A stretch of 64,000 bases of DNA from Erythroxylum novogranatense (GCA_029891385.1 CM057230.1:14707372-14771371); one strand, 5' to 3'; shown: positions 10,312-22,768, numbered from the stretch's first letter. Translations and numbers: made by a program. The notes: a model not told the origin generated them from the sequence alone.

Positions 10312-12057
10312 GTGCATGACTTGGAGTTAGCAGTGGTGTTTGCTTTGAAGATCTGGAGACATTATTTGTATGGTGAGACGTTCCAGATCTTCACTGATCA
10401 TAAGAGTTTACGGTATTTGCTGAGTCAGAGAGAGCTGAATCTGAGACAGAGGAGATGGATTGAGCTGTTAAAGGATTATGACTGTACGATTGAGTATCAT
10501 CTAGGGAAGGCCAATGTGGTGGTAGACGCATTGAGCAGGAGATCTCATATCAGTGCAACTCATATTCAGATTGGGAGATTGCCTAGCCTGATTCAGTTGA
10601 GAGCTCTTAATGTACAGATGGATTTGGCTCAGGATGGAGCTCTGATTGCTACTTTGAGGCTTAGGCCGATGTTGCTTGATAGGATCAGGAGAGTTCAGGA
10701 CCAGGATTCAGTGTTAGTGAGACTGACGGATAGAGCTAGATCTGAACAGGATTCGAAGTTTGAGTTGAGAGATGGGACGTTGTGGATGGGGCAGAGATTG
10801 TGTGTACCTGATGTGGATGATCTGAGGCGTGAGATTTTGGAGGAGGCTCATGTGGCTGCCTATGCCATGCATCTTGGTACTACCAAGATGTATCGCACTC
10901 TTAAGTTGCATTTCTGGTGGCCAGGTATGAAGAGGCAGGTGGCAGAGTTTGTTTCTCGGTGTTTGACGTGCCAGCAGATTAAGGCTGAGCACCAGGCCCC
11001 AGTTGGGAGAGTGCATTCGTTACCCATTTCGGAGTGGAAATGAGAGCGAATTACGATGGATTTCATTATAGGGTTGTCTAGGACGCCGAGGCAGCACGAT
11101 GCGATCTGGGTCATAGTGGACAGGTTGACTAAATTGATCCACTTCTTGCCAGTAAGGGAGAGCAATACTCTTGATCAGTTGGGCCAGAAGTATGTGGCAG
11201 AGATTGTGAGACTGCATGGGGTCCCGGTGTCGATTGTCTCTGACAGGGATCCCAGGTTTACTTCGAGGTTTTGCAGGAGTTTACAGTCTGCTATGGGTAC
11301 GAGGTTGAACTTCAACACAGCATTTCATCCTCAGACAAATGGGCAGAGTGAGAAGACGATTAAGACTATCGAGGATATGTTGCGAGCTTGTGTATTGGAG
11401 TTCCGAGGTACATGGGATCAGTATTTGGCTCTGGTAGAGTTTGCTTATAATAATCAGTACCAGAGCAGTATAGGGATGGCACCGTATGAGGCGTTATATG
11501 GGAGGCAGTGTATATCGCCTCTTTACTGGGATGAAGAGGGTATGCGGATATTAGAGGGTCCCGAGTTGATCCAGGATACAGTGGATAAGGTGAGATTGAT
11601 TTGGAGTCGCATTAAGGCGGCTCAGGACAGGCAAAAGAGCTATGTGGATCAGCATCGACGAGAGATGGAGTACAGTGTTGGAGATAGGGTTTTCCTCTGA
11701 GTGTCACCTTGTAGAGGAGTGCCGAGATTTGGCCATAAGGGCAAGTTGAGTCCTCAGTATATCGGTTCGTATGAGATTACTGAGAGGATTGGACCTTTGG
11801 CGTACAGATTGACATTACCGAGTGAGATGTCCCAGCTGCACGACGTCTTCCATGTGAGTATGCTCCGGAGATACCAATCAGACCCGAATCATGTGATTCC
11901 GGTTCAGGAGATAGAGATGGTCAGTGATTTGAGTTATGTAGAGGAGCCGGTACAGATTATTGGATCACGGGTCAAGCAGTTGAGGAGCAGGGTGATTCCA
12001 TTGGTGAAAGTCCTTTGGAAGAACCACTCTTCTGAGGAGGCAACTTGGGAGACTTAG
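10312..12057 (+). pseudogene. Element A unit 2: RNase H, integrase and chromodomain
   Basis: RNase H continues with the intact HDLELA motif and [10 protein letters not shown], then the integrase zinc domain with its CLTCQQIK pair preserved. A TGA replaces Trp at about 11041 (in the SEWKWERITMDF region), shared with unit 1. The catalytic core from 11056 keeps [17 protein letters not shown] and SEKTIKT. A CGA-to-TGA change at about 11698 (FLRVSP) breaks the frame before the C-terminal module and chromodomain (YVEEPVQIIGSRVKQLRSR ... KNHSSEEATWET). It has fewer private stops than unit 1 but is not functional. Confidence 0.9.
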
Positions 12058-12129
12058 GAGCACATGAGGAGGCAGTACCCTCATCTATTCGATCAGACAG
12101 GTATGAAATTTCGGGACGAAATTTTTATT

Positions 12130-12142
12130 AGGAGGGAAGAAT
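12130..12142 (+). other. Polypurine tract before A LTR copy 3
   Basis: AGGAGGGAAGAAT sits between the TTTCGGGACGAAATTTTTAT tail and the LTR start at 12143, corresponding to 5749-5761. Confidence 0.75.
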
Positions 12143-14630
12143 TGTAACATCCCGTTACCAATGTGAAGGGCATATTGGTAATTCGGATGGATTAGGATTG
12201 AATGTATGCATACTTTGATTGACACATGCAATTTAGCCTCTATAAATGTTGATAAATGCTTATTATTGCACTAGCATATGTATGTACATACATGTATGAC
12301 AATTTCCAGATTAAATTGTGTAAATTGGAAATTTTGATGAAAATTGTGCGGATAGGGTTGGATTATAGAATTGGAGTGAAAATTGGAATTCTAGGGTTTT
12401 GAATTATGAAATTGGAGTGTAGGATTAGGTGTTGCCTAATTTTGAGGATTTATAGGATTTTTCTGGAATTTTTAGAGTTATGGGTCTAGACTGAAAAATT
12501 GGCTTAATGACTGATTAATTAGATTCCGGTTCCAAAATTGATTGAAAATTGGTACAAAATAATTTGAGTATGATTTTAGGATTTATTATTTTTAATCTTT
12601 GCGGAATTGGGAGAAAATTTGAATAAGAATTGGATTTTTAGACCCTAAGAATTAGGCATGTGGCTAGAGATTTGCCAAACATACCCTTAGCTTTAAATTC
12701 CTAATATAAAAACCCTAATCTTTGAATATTGCTCCCACGATCTTCTTTGTCTTTGGAAGAGCTTTTCACTTTCGTTCTTCTTTTCTCCTTCGTGATCCAT
12801 CATCATCTTTGCATTCTGTTTCCATTTGCTTCTCTTAAATTGCTCCAATCGTCATCTTCAACCTAGCTTAAGCCTTGGATTTGAGGAAATGATTTTTGGT
12901 GGAGAAAGAGGAGATTGTCGTGGGTGAGGTTTAGCTTGGAAATTGGAGTATTTTGAATGTTTTGAGGATTTGCAAGGATTAATTAAGTAAGTTTGTACTT
13001 CCTTATGTTTTAAGTTGTTTGTTTTGATCTTTGAATTGAGTTATTAATTGTTGAGAAATTTGTGAGTTTCGGATGAGGTAGGTTTTGGAAATATGTTGTT
13101 TTTGATTTGGGTATTTGAGAGATAATGAATATTTGATGAATTTGAGGTTAGAAATGAGTTGGTTTTAGTGTTTTAAATGGTTTGGGAGTGATCTAAATTG
13201 AATTGAATGGATTATATATCAGAAGATCTGGAAATTCTGGGTTTCAGATGCAATTCTGGGTTTGCACGTCGCGACGCGTGATGAACACGCCGCGGCGAAC
13301 AAGTCCTGCTTCACTCGCCGCGAGGTGGTCGATGCACGCTGCGGCGACTGAAATTCTTCCGTACGTCACGACGAGCAAGGACGCACGTCGCGGCGAGCAG
13401 AAGCGGATTCGCCGTTGGGAGAGCTGCGTGTCGTCCATGCAAAGCGAGGAGACTCACCACAATGACGATCATGCGCCACATGAGGAATGATTACCGAAAT
13501 TGAATTGTTTGTTTTAATTGATAATTTTGAGGTTAAATTCTTAATAGATTGGTAAGTGATTGATTGCTCTTGATTTAGAGACTAAGAATTGCAATTTAGA
13601 AGAATGAAATTACGGAATTTAATTCAGTGGTTCTCAAAATCGGATAGTGATCGAATAGTGAATTGGATTTCGATTTAAGGATAGTTCTTGTGTCTTTGAA
13701 TTTGATTTTAGAGAATGCGGAACTTAGTCAATTGAATTATGGTGATTAAGAATTTCAATCTTTTAGAGGAATGAGAGTGAGATTGGAAAATTCGGGAATA
13801 ATGTCGAAAATGTCATAACATGTATAGTACATAATTTATTTGCTACATATGCATTAATGACTATTGCAAATTGTACAATTAGTAATGTTTTTGTATTCTG
13901 ATTGTTATAGAGGCTCAAGTGGAGCGTCGATCCTCCGACGTAGCAGAGACTTCCCGGCAGTAGCCCGGAAGTTTAGAGGTGAGTAACCTAGTTGGTTCAT
14001 CAATCTCTGATTTGTCAAATGCTCTGTGTGCACTATCTGTGTATATGAATTGAATGATTTGTTTGACTTAAATCAATACTGTTGAATGAAATGTGCGATT
14101 GTGAAATTGTGACCGCATGCTAGAAATTGAGCTGAAATTAGTAATTAACAGTTGTGACTGGAGCAATTTCTAATTGGAGCTATAAGCTCAACCACTGTGA
14201 AATGGGGCCTAAGGCCCGAAAGGGAATAGTACATACCCAGAGGGTTCTCCTATCCCTAATGCGCGTGGGCAGTAGTGCATACCCAGAGGGCTCTCCTACC
14301 CCTAATACGCGATTACTGTTTGATGTGCCCGAAATGGGACTATACTGACACCCAGTCACAACACTGAGATAAAATAGAAAAAAATGCCATGCACTAAGTA
14401 TCTGATTGTGTTGCAATCCTTGAATAGGGTTAAATGTGTATGTGTGATAATTGTTTAGTGAAGTTTCTGACTTGCTGTTCTAAATGTGTTGTTGTGTTGA
14501 TTTGTACGCAATTTGCGTAATGCATGAATTGGGTGAACCATCGATGATGGTTTCTCATTGAGTTCACAAACTCACCCAACATTGCAATTATTTTTTTAGG
14601 ACAGCAGTAGTTAACTCCTAGCTCCAGTTA
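12143..14630 (+). repeat. Element A LTR copy 3, left part
   Basis: The LTR starts TGTAACATCCCG and follows copy 2 until GCTCCAGTTA at 14630, where element C has been inserted. The interrupted LTR resumes at 37725 and ends at 38064, for a total of 2828 bases. A TATA-like box lies at 12705-12712, a CpG islet at about 13266-13485, and a putative intron at 13979-14599. The putative acceptor reads TTTTTTTAG here instead of TTTTTTCAG. Confidence 0.9.
13979..14599 (+). other. Putative intron inside A LTR copy 3
   Basis: Donor GAG|GTGAGTAACC lies at 13979; the acceptor-like TTTTTTTAG|G ends at 14599. It corresponds to the introns proposed at 804-1427 and 7579-8193. Confidence 0.45.
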
Positions 14631-15602
14631 TGTTGGATCCCATTACCGGAACCCAACTCTCTTGCTCATTTATGAAGCCTTGCTTATTCTGGATCATGAA
14701 ACGGGAGTGTGAACATAACCTTGGAGGGTTAAATTTTTTTTCATTCTTAATCCATTTATGTTGGGCCCCGAAAATTTTTTATTTTATTTGAATTAATTAA
14801 TTATTTATTTATGGATTTATTATTAGTTAAATTATTTTATTTTGCCTTAATTGATTTAATTATGTGTCCATATAAATATTTTTTATGTTGGGCTTGAGAT
14901 TAGAAGTTAGAAATTTAAGTGAAGGCTTGGGCCTAATATTGGAAAGTATGGGCTTTTAGGAATGAATGGAAGAAGGTTAAGTGGTTTAGAGTAGAGTGGG
15001 CTTAAGAAGAGGAGGAGGAGAGCCTTTTAGGAATGAATGGAAGAAGGTTAAGTGGTTTAGAGTAGAGTGGGCAATAGCAAAACTATGTAGTTTTGGGAGG
15101 AGATGTAAAGGAAATAAATGAGTTAAATGAATAAAAGGAAGAGGAGAGGAGATTGTCGTAGAACACCAAAGGAGAAGAAGGAAAACGTGAAAGAGAAGGA
15201 GAAGAAGAGAGGATTCGGCTAAGCCCAAGGAGAAGGAGAAAGAAGAAGAAAAGTGGAAAAAGGGAAGAGAAATCAAGAGCTTAAGGTAAGTATCTATCTT
15301 CCTTTGAGTTAGATTCAAGAAATGGGATGAAATGAAGGTTAGGGTTTGTGTAGGAATGAAGAAAGAAAGAAGAGATGAGTGGTTTTGTGATTCCTAAGCT
15401 AGGGTTTTGGTTATTCTAGCTTAAATGAGCCATGGGTAGGTTAGGTTAAGGTTAATATTAGTTTTCCTTTAATTTATGAATATTATAACCTTTCTATGAA
15501 TTTAGAAATTGATTGGAGATGTGTTTTATTGAAGGGAACAAGGAAACCTCACTCAAGAGAGAGAGGAAGGACATTTGTGAACTCAGATTTCCGACATTTT
15601 AG

Positions 15603-16221
15603 GTGGGTAATGCGTTTATAGTCATTATGTAATGGGTGACCTTGTATGCTTATGTGCTTTGCTTTATATTTGTGTGAAAAGTTGATTTCCGATGAATATT
15701 TGGATATGTATGTTAAATGTGGCATCTTGCCTTTGAAAGAAATGTAAAGTATGGAATTGTGCATACTTGAAAGTATGAATGAAACTATTTGAGCATAGAT
15801 TATTTGTGTGTGTGGGAAAGAGAGAACCCCGTTGTGATAGTCACGTGCACGTTGACCTAGCCTTCTCCCGGCTGCCCGCTTGTGGCCACGAGATCCTGAG
15901 AAATCGGACTCGTTGTGTTTACGATAAACTTCGGTTTATTCGTTGTGTTCTGAAACTCTCTAGCCATGTGATTGTGCATTTTTCATTCAAACTTTGTTGT
16001 GTATGATGCATCATAAGTGTTATAATTGATAAAGTTGTCATGTTAGGCTTTATGTAATGTAATGTTTGTTATGCCTAAAATGATGTTTTGTGAATGTTTT
16101 AGGATTGTTTGATATATGCATGACTATATGTATGAATATATGTGTTGCATGGCTCATTACCGATGGCTATAGGCGTATTAGCCATCGAGTAGTGTTAGCT
16201 CACCCCATTCTCCCTCCTCAG
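15603..16221 (+). other. Putative intron inside B 5' LTR
   Basis: The donor-like TTTTAG|GTGGGTAATG lies at 15603, and the acceptor-like GCTCACCCCATTCTCCCTCC-TCAG|GTGC ends at 16221 (619 bases). In the 3' LTR the donor is kept at 23577, but the acceptor has lost its A (CTCCTCG). The acceptor block is recognisable in G2, C, E and G. Confidence 0.5.
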
Positions 16222-17159
16222 GTGCACAGTCAAGTTGAGAGCTGAACCTTGCAAAGAACTTTGGGCATCACTCCAAGAAGTTTAGCTATTTTGTAGGCAT
16301 ATTGATCATTGAACATCCCATCTTTTGTATTTTGTACTTGATCTTGATGAATATGACAATATGTAACCAAAGCTATGCATGAACCTTCATTTTGGCTTGG
16401 AATGAGAATGAGAGCTCTAGTACTTTCTTCATGTGAATTAGTTGATTTGTGATCCGTTGATGGCCTTGGAAATGTATGTGTATGATTTTTGAGTATTATT
16501 GTTATATGAGTTTTGTTGGATTTTGGCTTTGGGAAAGGTCGCTGGTATGTTGTTATGGTCTATGTGTTGATGAAGAGTATAGTGCTGCAGAATCTGGACT
16601 AAAATGTTCATGCGGGAAATTTTGAGTTTGTTGTGTTTGCTGAGATTTCTGGGTTGGTATAGGTAGAATGGGAGTACTGAGACTTGTTGAGAGTGTTAAC
16701 CGGGTAGTAGAGCACTCCTAGGAGGTTTTATGAGCTATTTAAGATGTATTAAGTTGGTAGGTGTGGTCGTTGGAATTTATTCTTGGTCTTTGTCAAAGTA
16801 ACAGATTATCGGATGGACTTTGAGTCCACTTTTGACCCTCATAGAGTGGGAATATAGGTCAGTGGTCTTCATGAAGTTTGTATATAATTCTTTTACCTTT
16901 CCATAGACACTAAGTTTGCTAAATTTGGAGTTCTGGGTCAAAAGTTATGGAGGTCGGAATTTCTGGTACTGTTTGTGGAGAGTTAGCCGACCTGTGTTAG
17001 TGAGAACGTTTGATTTCCTTAGAGCCCGAGTTTTCTGGTGAGTCCTTCTTGAAAAATATAGATTTTTCTCTTAGCTTTCCAACGCTTCCGACCGTGTCTA
17101 ATTTGGAGCTCGGAGTCAAAAGTTATGAGGGTTAGAAGTCAGATAGGTCGGGCTGTAGG

Positions 17160-17285
17160 GCAGGTCGCCCAAGCACCCGCGCATCGCCCCTATGCGGGCG
17201 AGCGCGCATCGCCCGTCATGCGGGCGATCGCGCATCGCCCGCGCTCGCCCGCGCGCCCGCCCATGCGGGCGAGCACCAAGAGCCC
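17160..17285 (+). repeat. CpG-rich short tandem repeats in B 5' LTR
   Basis: Repeated ATGCGGGCGAGCGCGCATCGC-like words form an islet of very high GC content in an AT-rich LTR. The words are locally self-complementary (GGGCGA / TCGCCC). The matching block in the 3' LTR (about 24375-24480) is shorter and decayed. Confidence 0.7.
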
Positions 17286-17913
17286 GGCATGTCGGGCTCT
17301 TGCGAGCAATTGGGGTCGGTTTCTGGCCGACCGACCCCTCCCCCTTCTTTTGGCCATAACTTTTTGCACCGACCTCCGATTAAGCTGATTTTCGAACCGA
17401 TGAATTTCTAAGAAAATTTTCTATCTTTATACACCTGATTTATCATTATTTATTTTAAATTGAAAAAGGTGATTTAAAACAAAGTGTGGAGGTCGGCTGA
17501 TTCTTTCTGAATATACTTCACAAATTTTAAAATATCTAGAGCTAGAGAGCTCGGATCGAAGTGATTCTTATTTTAAATGAAACTAGAGACATAAATCTAT
17601 AATTGTTATGAAGAGACCGATCAGCAATTAAGCCCCTAAGATTTTCAAACTCTTACCCGAAGTCGGTAGTGTCCAGTTTTGACTATTTTCTTTGGGATAG
17701 TGTTTTAACCATAACTTCTTTATTTCTAACCCGAATTGAGCGATTCCAGTTGCGTTGAAACCGTTAGAACGGAGGGAACAATTTTATTAATTAGCCAATC
17801 CAAATTTTCTATAGGAGGTTTTCCCTATTTATGAGGTCTTTCTATGGTGGGTTTTGGGTCATTTATGCTTTATGGGTTAGAATGTTGGGCCTCGTGACGA
17901 GTCCAACATTGTT

Positions 17914-17925
17914 TGGTATCGAGCC
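17914..17925 (+). other. B primer-binding site
   Basis: TGGTATCGAGCC lies five bases after the 5' LTR. It matches the plant initiator tRNA-Met 3' end complement (TGGTATCAGAGCC) except for one missing A, a defect that would hamper priming. Confidence 0.8.
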
Positions 17926-18099
17926 TAAACTTACTCCTCGGCTTAAAATGTATAGTAGGGAACATTGTTTTGTATGTGATTAAATATTTACTTTATGAAT
18001 TGATTGTTTGCCTTACGTGACATGCATATCATGCATACATATAGAACTAAGCTTAAAAAGCAATTGTAGCTAATCACTAGTATTTTCATTGAAGATGCG

Positions 18100-18980
18100 A
18101 TGCCACCTCGTCGAAGGACACGAGGAGTTTTGCAAGGTTCAATTGCACCTGACTCACCGTCGAGAGAGGAGAGCATGGATGAGTCCGTAGCCCCAGGAGT
18201 GGCTGAGGCCCCTCTAGGGCAGGGTAGTGAGCCTCTTCGTTCACAGACTCGGCGGTCACCTAGTCATCTCGAGCAAGTGCCTGCGTTAGACCCCAGGCTG
18301 TTCCAGGCATTTACCCAAGCTTTTGTTCAGGCTATGGGTCAAATGCCTCAGGCTTCTGGTTCGGCCCCAGCTAAGAAGGGGAGGCAGTTTGACAAGCTGA
18401 GAAAGTATGGAGCAGTGGATTTCTTTGGAACCTCGGATCCGGAAGAAGTCGAGCTGGTTGAGGAAGACCGAGAGAGTCTTTGGATCGATGGAGTGTGAGG
18501 ATGATGAGAGGGTAGTCTATGCAGCTAGTCTGCTTGTGGTGATGCTTTGCCTTTGGTGGGAGGCTGTGCTGTGGGAGTCGATTGAGACCGATGGGATTGA
18601 CATGGGAGACTTCTGACGTATGCAGGGAAGAAGTATCTGTCTGAAGTGTACATTCAATGAAGCGAGAGGGAGTTTTGAGTCTCACCGGAGGAGATGACTG
18701 CTGCTTGAATCTGACGTCGGTTCACACAGATTATCTAGATATCTTTGAGAGATGAATTTGAGTGAGGCTGCTAAGTGCCGTCGATTTAAGTCGGGTTTGC
18801 ACTGGCTATCGAGAGAAGGTGATAGTCAGAACTTCGTGACTTGCGGCAGCTTGGTTGAAGCGTGGCGAGGTTGAGAACCTCGAGAACCTCAAGAGTGCGA
18901 TTAACAGGAAGAGGAAGGGAGAGAGCGGTTCGGAGGGAGGTGGTACTTCAATCCCGAGAGAAGTGCAGAACCTTTCTGCT
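18100..18980 (+). pseudogene. B gag (capsid region), frameshifted
   Basis: The ATG at 18100 follows a 190-base leader. The protein opens with the basic MPPRRRTRG typical of Tekay gag, then a Pro/Ser-rich stretch and the start of the capsid domain (FDKLRKYGAVDFFGTSDPEE). A +1 shift near 18455 moves the capsid motif TERVFGSMECEDDERVVYAA into the next frame. Further stops and shifts occur between 18616 and 18980. The capsid packages the element RNA into particles. It is clearly dead here, but the order of motifs is normal. Confidence 0.85.
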
Positions 18981-19228
18981 TGATCGAGGAGAGGAGCACC
19001 GGTGGAAGCCGGCCTAGATCATGGAGGACTCCTACTGTTTCTCACCAAGCTTCATCGGTGGGCAGCGGTAGAAGAGTGGATGGGGAGAGGCCACCTCTCC
19101 CAAAGTGTGAGCATTGTGGGGGGTATCATAAGGGACAATGTTTCAGAGTATCAGGTGCATGCTTCAATTGTGGCCAGAAGGGGCATATCGCTAGGTTTTG
19201 TCCCAAGCCGACAGAGAGAGGATCTTAG
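18980..19228 (+). pseudogene. B nucleocapsid (zinc knuckle)
   Basis: This has two Cys-rich motifs in series, CEHCGGYHKGQC and the canonical CCHC knuckle CFNCGQKGHIARFC, which bind element RNA. It ends at a stop at 19226-19228, beyond which protease sequence resumes in another frame. The ATG at 18980 is not a real start; this is the end of gag in a shifted frame. Confidence 0.9.
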
Positions 19229-19343
19229 ATGCAGCCCTCTCAGGAGGACAGAGGCGATGGCTCGAAGCGGTGGCAGTGGGTAGCTCTGGAGGTCTAAGAG
19301 AGCTTATCCTCCAGACAGATCCAGAGGGCAAGTTCCAGCCAGA

Positions 19344-19724
19344 GTGTTTGCCATGACTCGAGAGGAGGCAGAGACCGCGCCAGAAGTTGTAGCGGGTATG
19401 GTTAAACTGTTTGATGATTATGTGCTTGCTATGATTGACTCAGGTTCTACCCATTCTTTTGTGTCTTCGGGTAGGACTATTTCTAGGAGGAGTTTGAGCC
19501 CATTGGATACTCCGCTGATTGTGAGTACTCCAATCGGCCAATATATTATTATCAGTCAAGTGTATAGAGATTGTGAGATAGAGATTAGTGGAGGAAAATT
19601 GGTGGTGGATCTGATGCCTTTGAAGATGGGAGGATTGGATGTGATCCTAGGTATGGACACATTAGAGAGGTATCATGTTACTTTAGATTGTAAAGAAGAC
19701 AGTGGAGTTCGAGCTAGAGGATAG
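19344..19724 (+). pseudogene. B aspartic protease
   Basis: A retropepsin-like protease contains the catalytic triad in AMIDSGSTHSFVS and the downstream ILGMDTLERYHVTLDC motif. It would cleave the Gag-Pol polyprotein. The frame ends in a stop at 19722-19724 immediately before RT sequence in the same polyprotein. About 125 residues remain. Confidence 0.9.
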
Positions 19725-19730
19725 CGGAAA

Positions 19731-20653
19731 GTGATACTCATGGGAGATAGAAAAGTCAGTTCACCTCGGGTTATTTCAGCTATGATGGCAGAGAGAATGA
19801 TGAGCAAGGGGTGTGAGGCCTTTTTGGTTTATGTGCTAGATATGGAGGCAGATAGAGGGAGGTTGGAAGACATTCCAGTAGTCAGGGAATTCTCGGATGT
19901 CTTTCCCGAGGAATTGCCAGGACTACCTCCTCTAGGGAAATTGAGTTTCCCATCGAGCTTCATTCAGCATCTGCGTTGATCTCAATTCCGCCTTATCGGA
20001 TGGCTCGTGAATGAAGGAGCTTAAGGAGCAGATTGGAGGATCTTTTAGAGAAGGGTTATGTTAGACCGAGTTCTTCGCCTTGGGGAGCTCCGGTTCTTTT
20101 TGTGAAGAAGAAAGATGGGTCGTTGCGGATGTGTGTGGATTATAGGAAGCTGAACCATGCCACCATTAAGAACCGATATCCGCTCCCGCGCATTGATGAC
20201 TTGTTTGATCAGTTGCAAGGCGAGAGTCTTTTCAAGATAGATTTGAGATCGGGTTATCATCAGTTGAGGATTAAGGAGACCGATGTGTCAAAGACTGCTT
20301 TTAGGACGAGGTATGGCCACTTTGAGTTTTTGGTTATGCCTTTCGGATTAACTAATGCTCCTGCAGTCTTTATGGATTTGATGAATAGAGTCTTCAAGTC
20401 TTTCCTAGATCAATTTATCATTGTCTTTATTGATGATATATTGGTCTATTCTAAGAGTGATGAGGAGCACGAGGATCATTTGAGGGTTGCTTTAGAGACA
20501 TTGAGGAAGAATGAGCTGTATGCCAAATTCGATAAATGCAAATTTTGGCTAAGGGAAGTGGTATTTTTGGGGCATGTGATCTCTGAGCGGAGAGTGCATG
20601 TGGATGGCATGAAGATAGAAGTGTGGTTAAATGGGAAGCACCTAAGAATGTAG
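19731..20653 (+). pseudogene. B reverse transcriptase
   Basis: The segment contains FSDVFPEELPGLPP, then a frameshift near 19930, then [60 protein letters not shown], the catalytic FIDDILVYS and [20 protein letters not shown]. From 20033 the RT palm is one uninterrupted frame with catalytic aspartates in place. A further shift at about 20625 separates it from the connection domain. It is much better preserved than the RT of element A. Confidence 0.92.
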
Positions 20654-20715
20654 TGAGGTGAGGAGTTTCTTGGGATTAGCTGGATACTACTGGGGAGGTT
20701 TGTGGAGGCTTTTCT

Positions 20716-21489
20716 TTGATAGCTGCCCCACTTTCCAAATTAACGAGAAAGAATCAGAAGTTTGAGTGGACTGAGGAGTGCCAGAGTAGTTTCGAGGAGT
20801 TGAAGAAGCGGCTTACAACCGCACCGATTCTGACATTGCCTTCGGGTGATGATGGGTACATTGTGTATAGTGATGCCTCCAGGAAGGGTTTAGGGTGTGT
20901 ATTGATGCAAGGCGAGAAAGTGATTGCTTATGCCTCTAGGCAGTTGAAGCCTTATGAGATGAACTATCCGATCCATGACTTGGAGTTGGCTGCTATAATC
21001 TTTGCATTAAAGATTTGGAGACATTATCTGTATAGAGTTACCACTAGGATATTTACAGATCATAAGAGCCTTAAATACTTGTTGACCCAGAAAGAGCTGA
21101 ATTTGAGGCAGAGGCGATGGTTAGAGTTGCTAAAAGATTATGATTTGATGATAGATTACCATCCGGGGAAAGCTAATGTGGTAGCGGATGCTCTGAGTAG
21201 GAAGTCCACTATGGCTCACATGGAGGGTGTGTATCTTCCCTTGCTGAAGGATTTAGCCAGACTTGATGTGATGTTGAGGCAAGATGGGCCTGAGTGTATT
21301 TTGGCGAGTTTCAGGGTGAGGCCAGTGCTGAAAGAGAAGATCAAGGAATTGCAGGATCAGGATGAGTATTTGAGTAAGCTTAGGGAAGAGATAAAGAATG
21401 GCAAGCCGTCTAATGTAGAGGTAAAGGAAGATGGATTGATGGTTGTGGGTAGTAGATGTGTGTCCGGGCAAGTTAGAATTGAGAGATGA
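20716..21489 (+). pseudogene. B RNase H and start of integrase
   Basis: The RNase H motifs [40 protein letters not shown] and [16 protein letters not shown] keep the catalytic D, E and D. The region continues into the linker and ends near 21465, where a shift precedes the integrase zinc-binding domain. RNase H would remove the RNA strand during reverse transcription. Confidence 0.92.
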
Positions 21490-22676
21490 GATTCTTGATG
21501 AGGCGCATAATGCTCCTTATGCAATGCATCCAGGGAGTTCTAAGATGTATCGGAATTTGAAAGAGCATTTCTGGTGGAAAGGAATGAGGAAAGATGTAGC
21601 AGAGTATGCTAAAAGATGTTTGGTGTGCCAGCAAGTTAAAGCTGAACACCAAGCACCTTGAGCAAGCAATCCTTGCCTATTCCGGAGTGGAAATGGGAAA
21701 AGATAACTATGGATTTTCGATGGGATTGCGAGATCTAGCGAAGCATGATGCAATATGGGTGATTGTGGATAGGTGACTAAGTCACTCACTTCTTGCTAAT
21801 TAAATCAGAATGATTCTTTGAATGTGTTGGCTAAGAAGTATGTGGATGAGGTGATTAGGCTTCATGGGATTCCGAGTTCGATAGTTTCTGATAGAGATCC
21901 CAGGTTTACCTCTAGGTTTTGGGAGAGTTTGCAGGAGGCCTTGGGGACTAGATTGCATTTCAGTACGACTTTCCATCCATGATGATGGACGATCGGAGAG
22001 GACCATTCGGACTTTGGAGGCAATGTTGAGGGCTTGTGCTTTGGATTTCAAAGGTTCATGGGATGATCACCTACCTTTGATTGAATTCGCTTACAACAAT
22101 TCCTATCACTCGGGAATTCAGATGGCGCCTTATGAGGCCTTGTATGGTAGGAGATGTAAAACTCCTATATGTTGGGATGAGGAAGGTGAAAGAAAGCTTG
22201 TGGGGCCTGAGTTAGTGCAGGTCACAGTTGATAAGATAAAGCTAGTGAAGCAGAGGCTTAAGGCAGCTCAAGATCGGATGAAGAGCTATTCGGATGCCCA
22301 TAGGAAAGAGATGGAATTTGAAGTGGGTGAGAAGGTGTTTCTTAGAGCTTCTCCATGGAAAGGCGTTTTGAGGTTTGGCAAGAAGGGTAAACTTAGCCCG
22401 AGGTATATAGGCCCATATGAGATCATTGAGAGGATTGGGCCTTTGGCTTATAAGTTAGATCTGCCATTGGAGTTGTCTAAGATTCACAATGTGCTCCATG
22501 TGTCGATGTTGAGGAGGTACAGATCGGATCCTTCGCATATAGTTCGACCTTCAGAGGTTCAGTTGAAAGAGGATTTGACTTATGAGGAGCAACCAGTGGA
22601 AATCTTAGATTCAAAGGAAAAAGTGTTAAGGAATAAGATTGTGAAGCTGGTTAAGGTCTTGTGGAGGAACCATTAA
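21443..22676 (+). pseudogene. B integrase with chromodomain
   Basis: The zinc-binding domain AHNAPYAMHPGSSKMYRNL ... CLVCQQVK is intact. The core between 21661 and 22014 has several frameshifts and stops, though [20 protein letters not shown] and SERTIRT-type motifs can be traced. From 22014 a clean frame holds the C-terminal GKLSPRYIGPYEIIERI module and the diverged chromodomain (TYEEQPVEILDSKEKVLRNK ... LVKVLWRNH), ending at 22674-22676. The chromodomain is the diagnostic feature of the Tekay/Del chromoviruses. Confidence 0.92.
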
Positions 22677-22768
22677 CCGAGGAGGCTACTTAGGAACCCT
22701 TGGAAGCCATGAGGAGAAGTATCCTACCTCTTCATGGACTCGGTAAGGATTTCGAGGACGAAATTCTT

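Larger units (their letters stand above)
14759..17908 (+). repeat. B 5' LTR (3150 bp)
   Basis: The LTR starts TGTTGGGCCCCG and ends GAGTCCAACA next to the primer-binding site. It carries a tandem duplication of about 72 bp (a GAATGGAAGAAGGTTAAGTG segment at about 14951-15000 and again at about 15024-15073) that the 3' LTR lacks. There is a purine-rich leader at about 15110-15270, a putative intron at 15603-16221 and a CpG-rich islet at 17160-17285. Confidence 0.93.

Noticed and set aside
5762..12142. Classical tandem retrotransposon sharing a central LTR
   Set aside because: Each unit contains about 927 bases of external G2 flank and lacks gag and a primer site, so LTR-LTR crossing-over alone cannot explain it.
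17125..17388. Arg/Pro/Ala-rich frame over the B CpG islet as a protein
   Set aside because: It is driven by GC-rich short repeats, is not conserved in the 3' LTR and lies inside a non-coding LTR.
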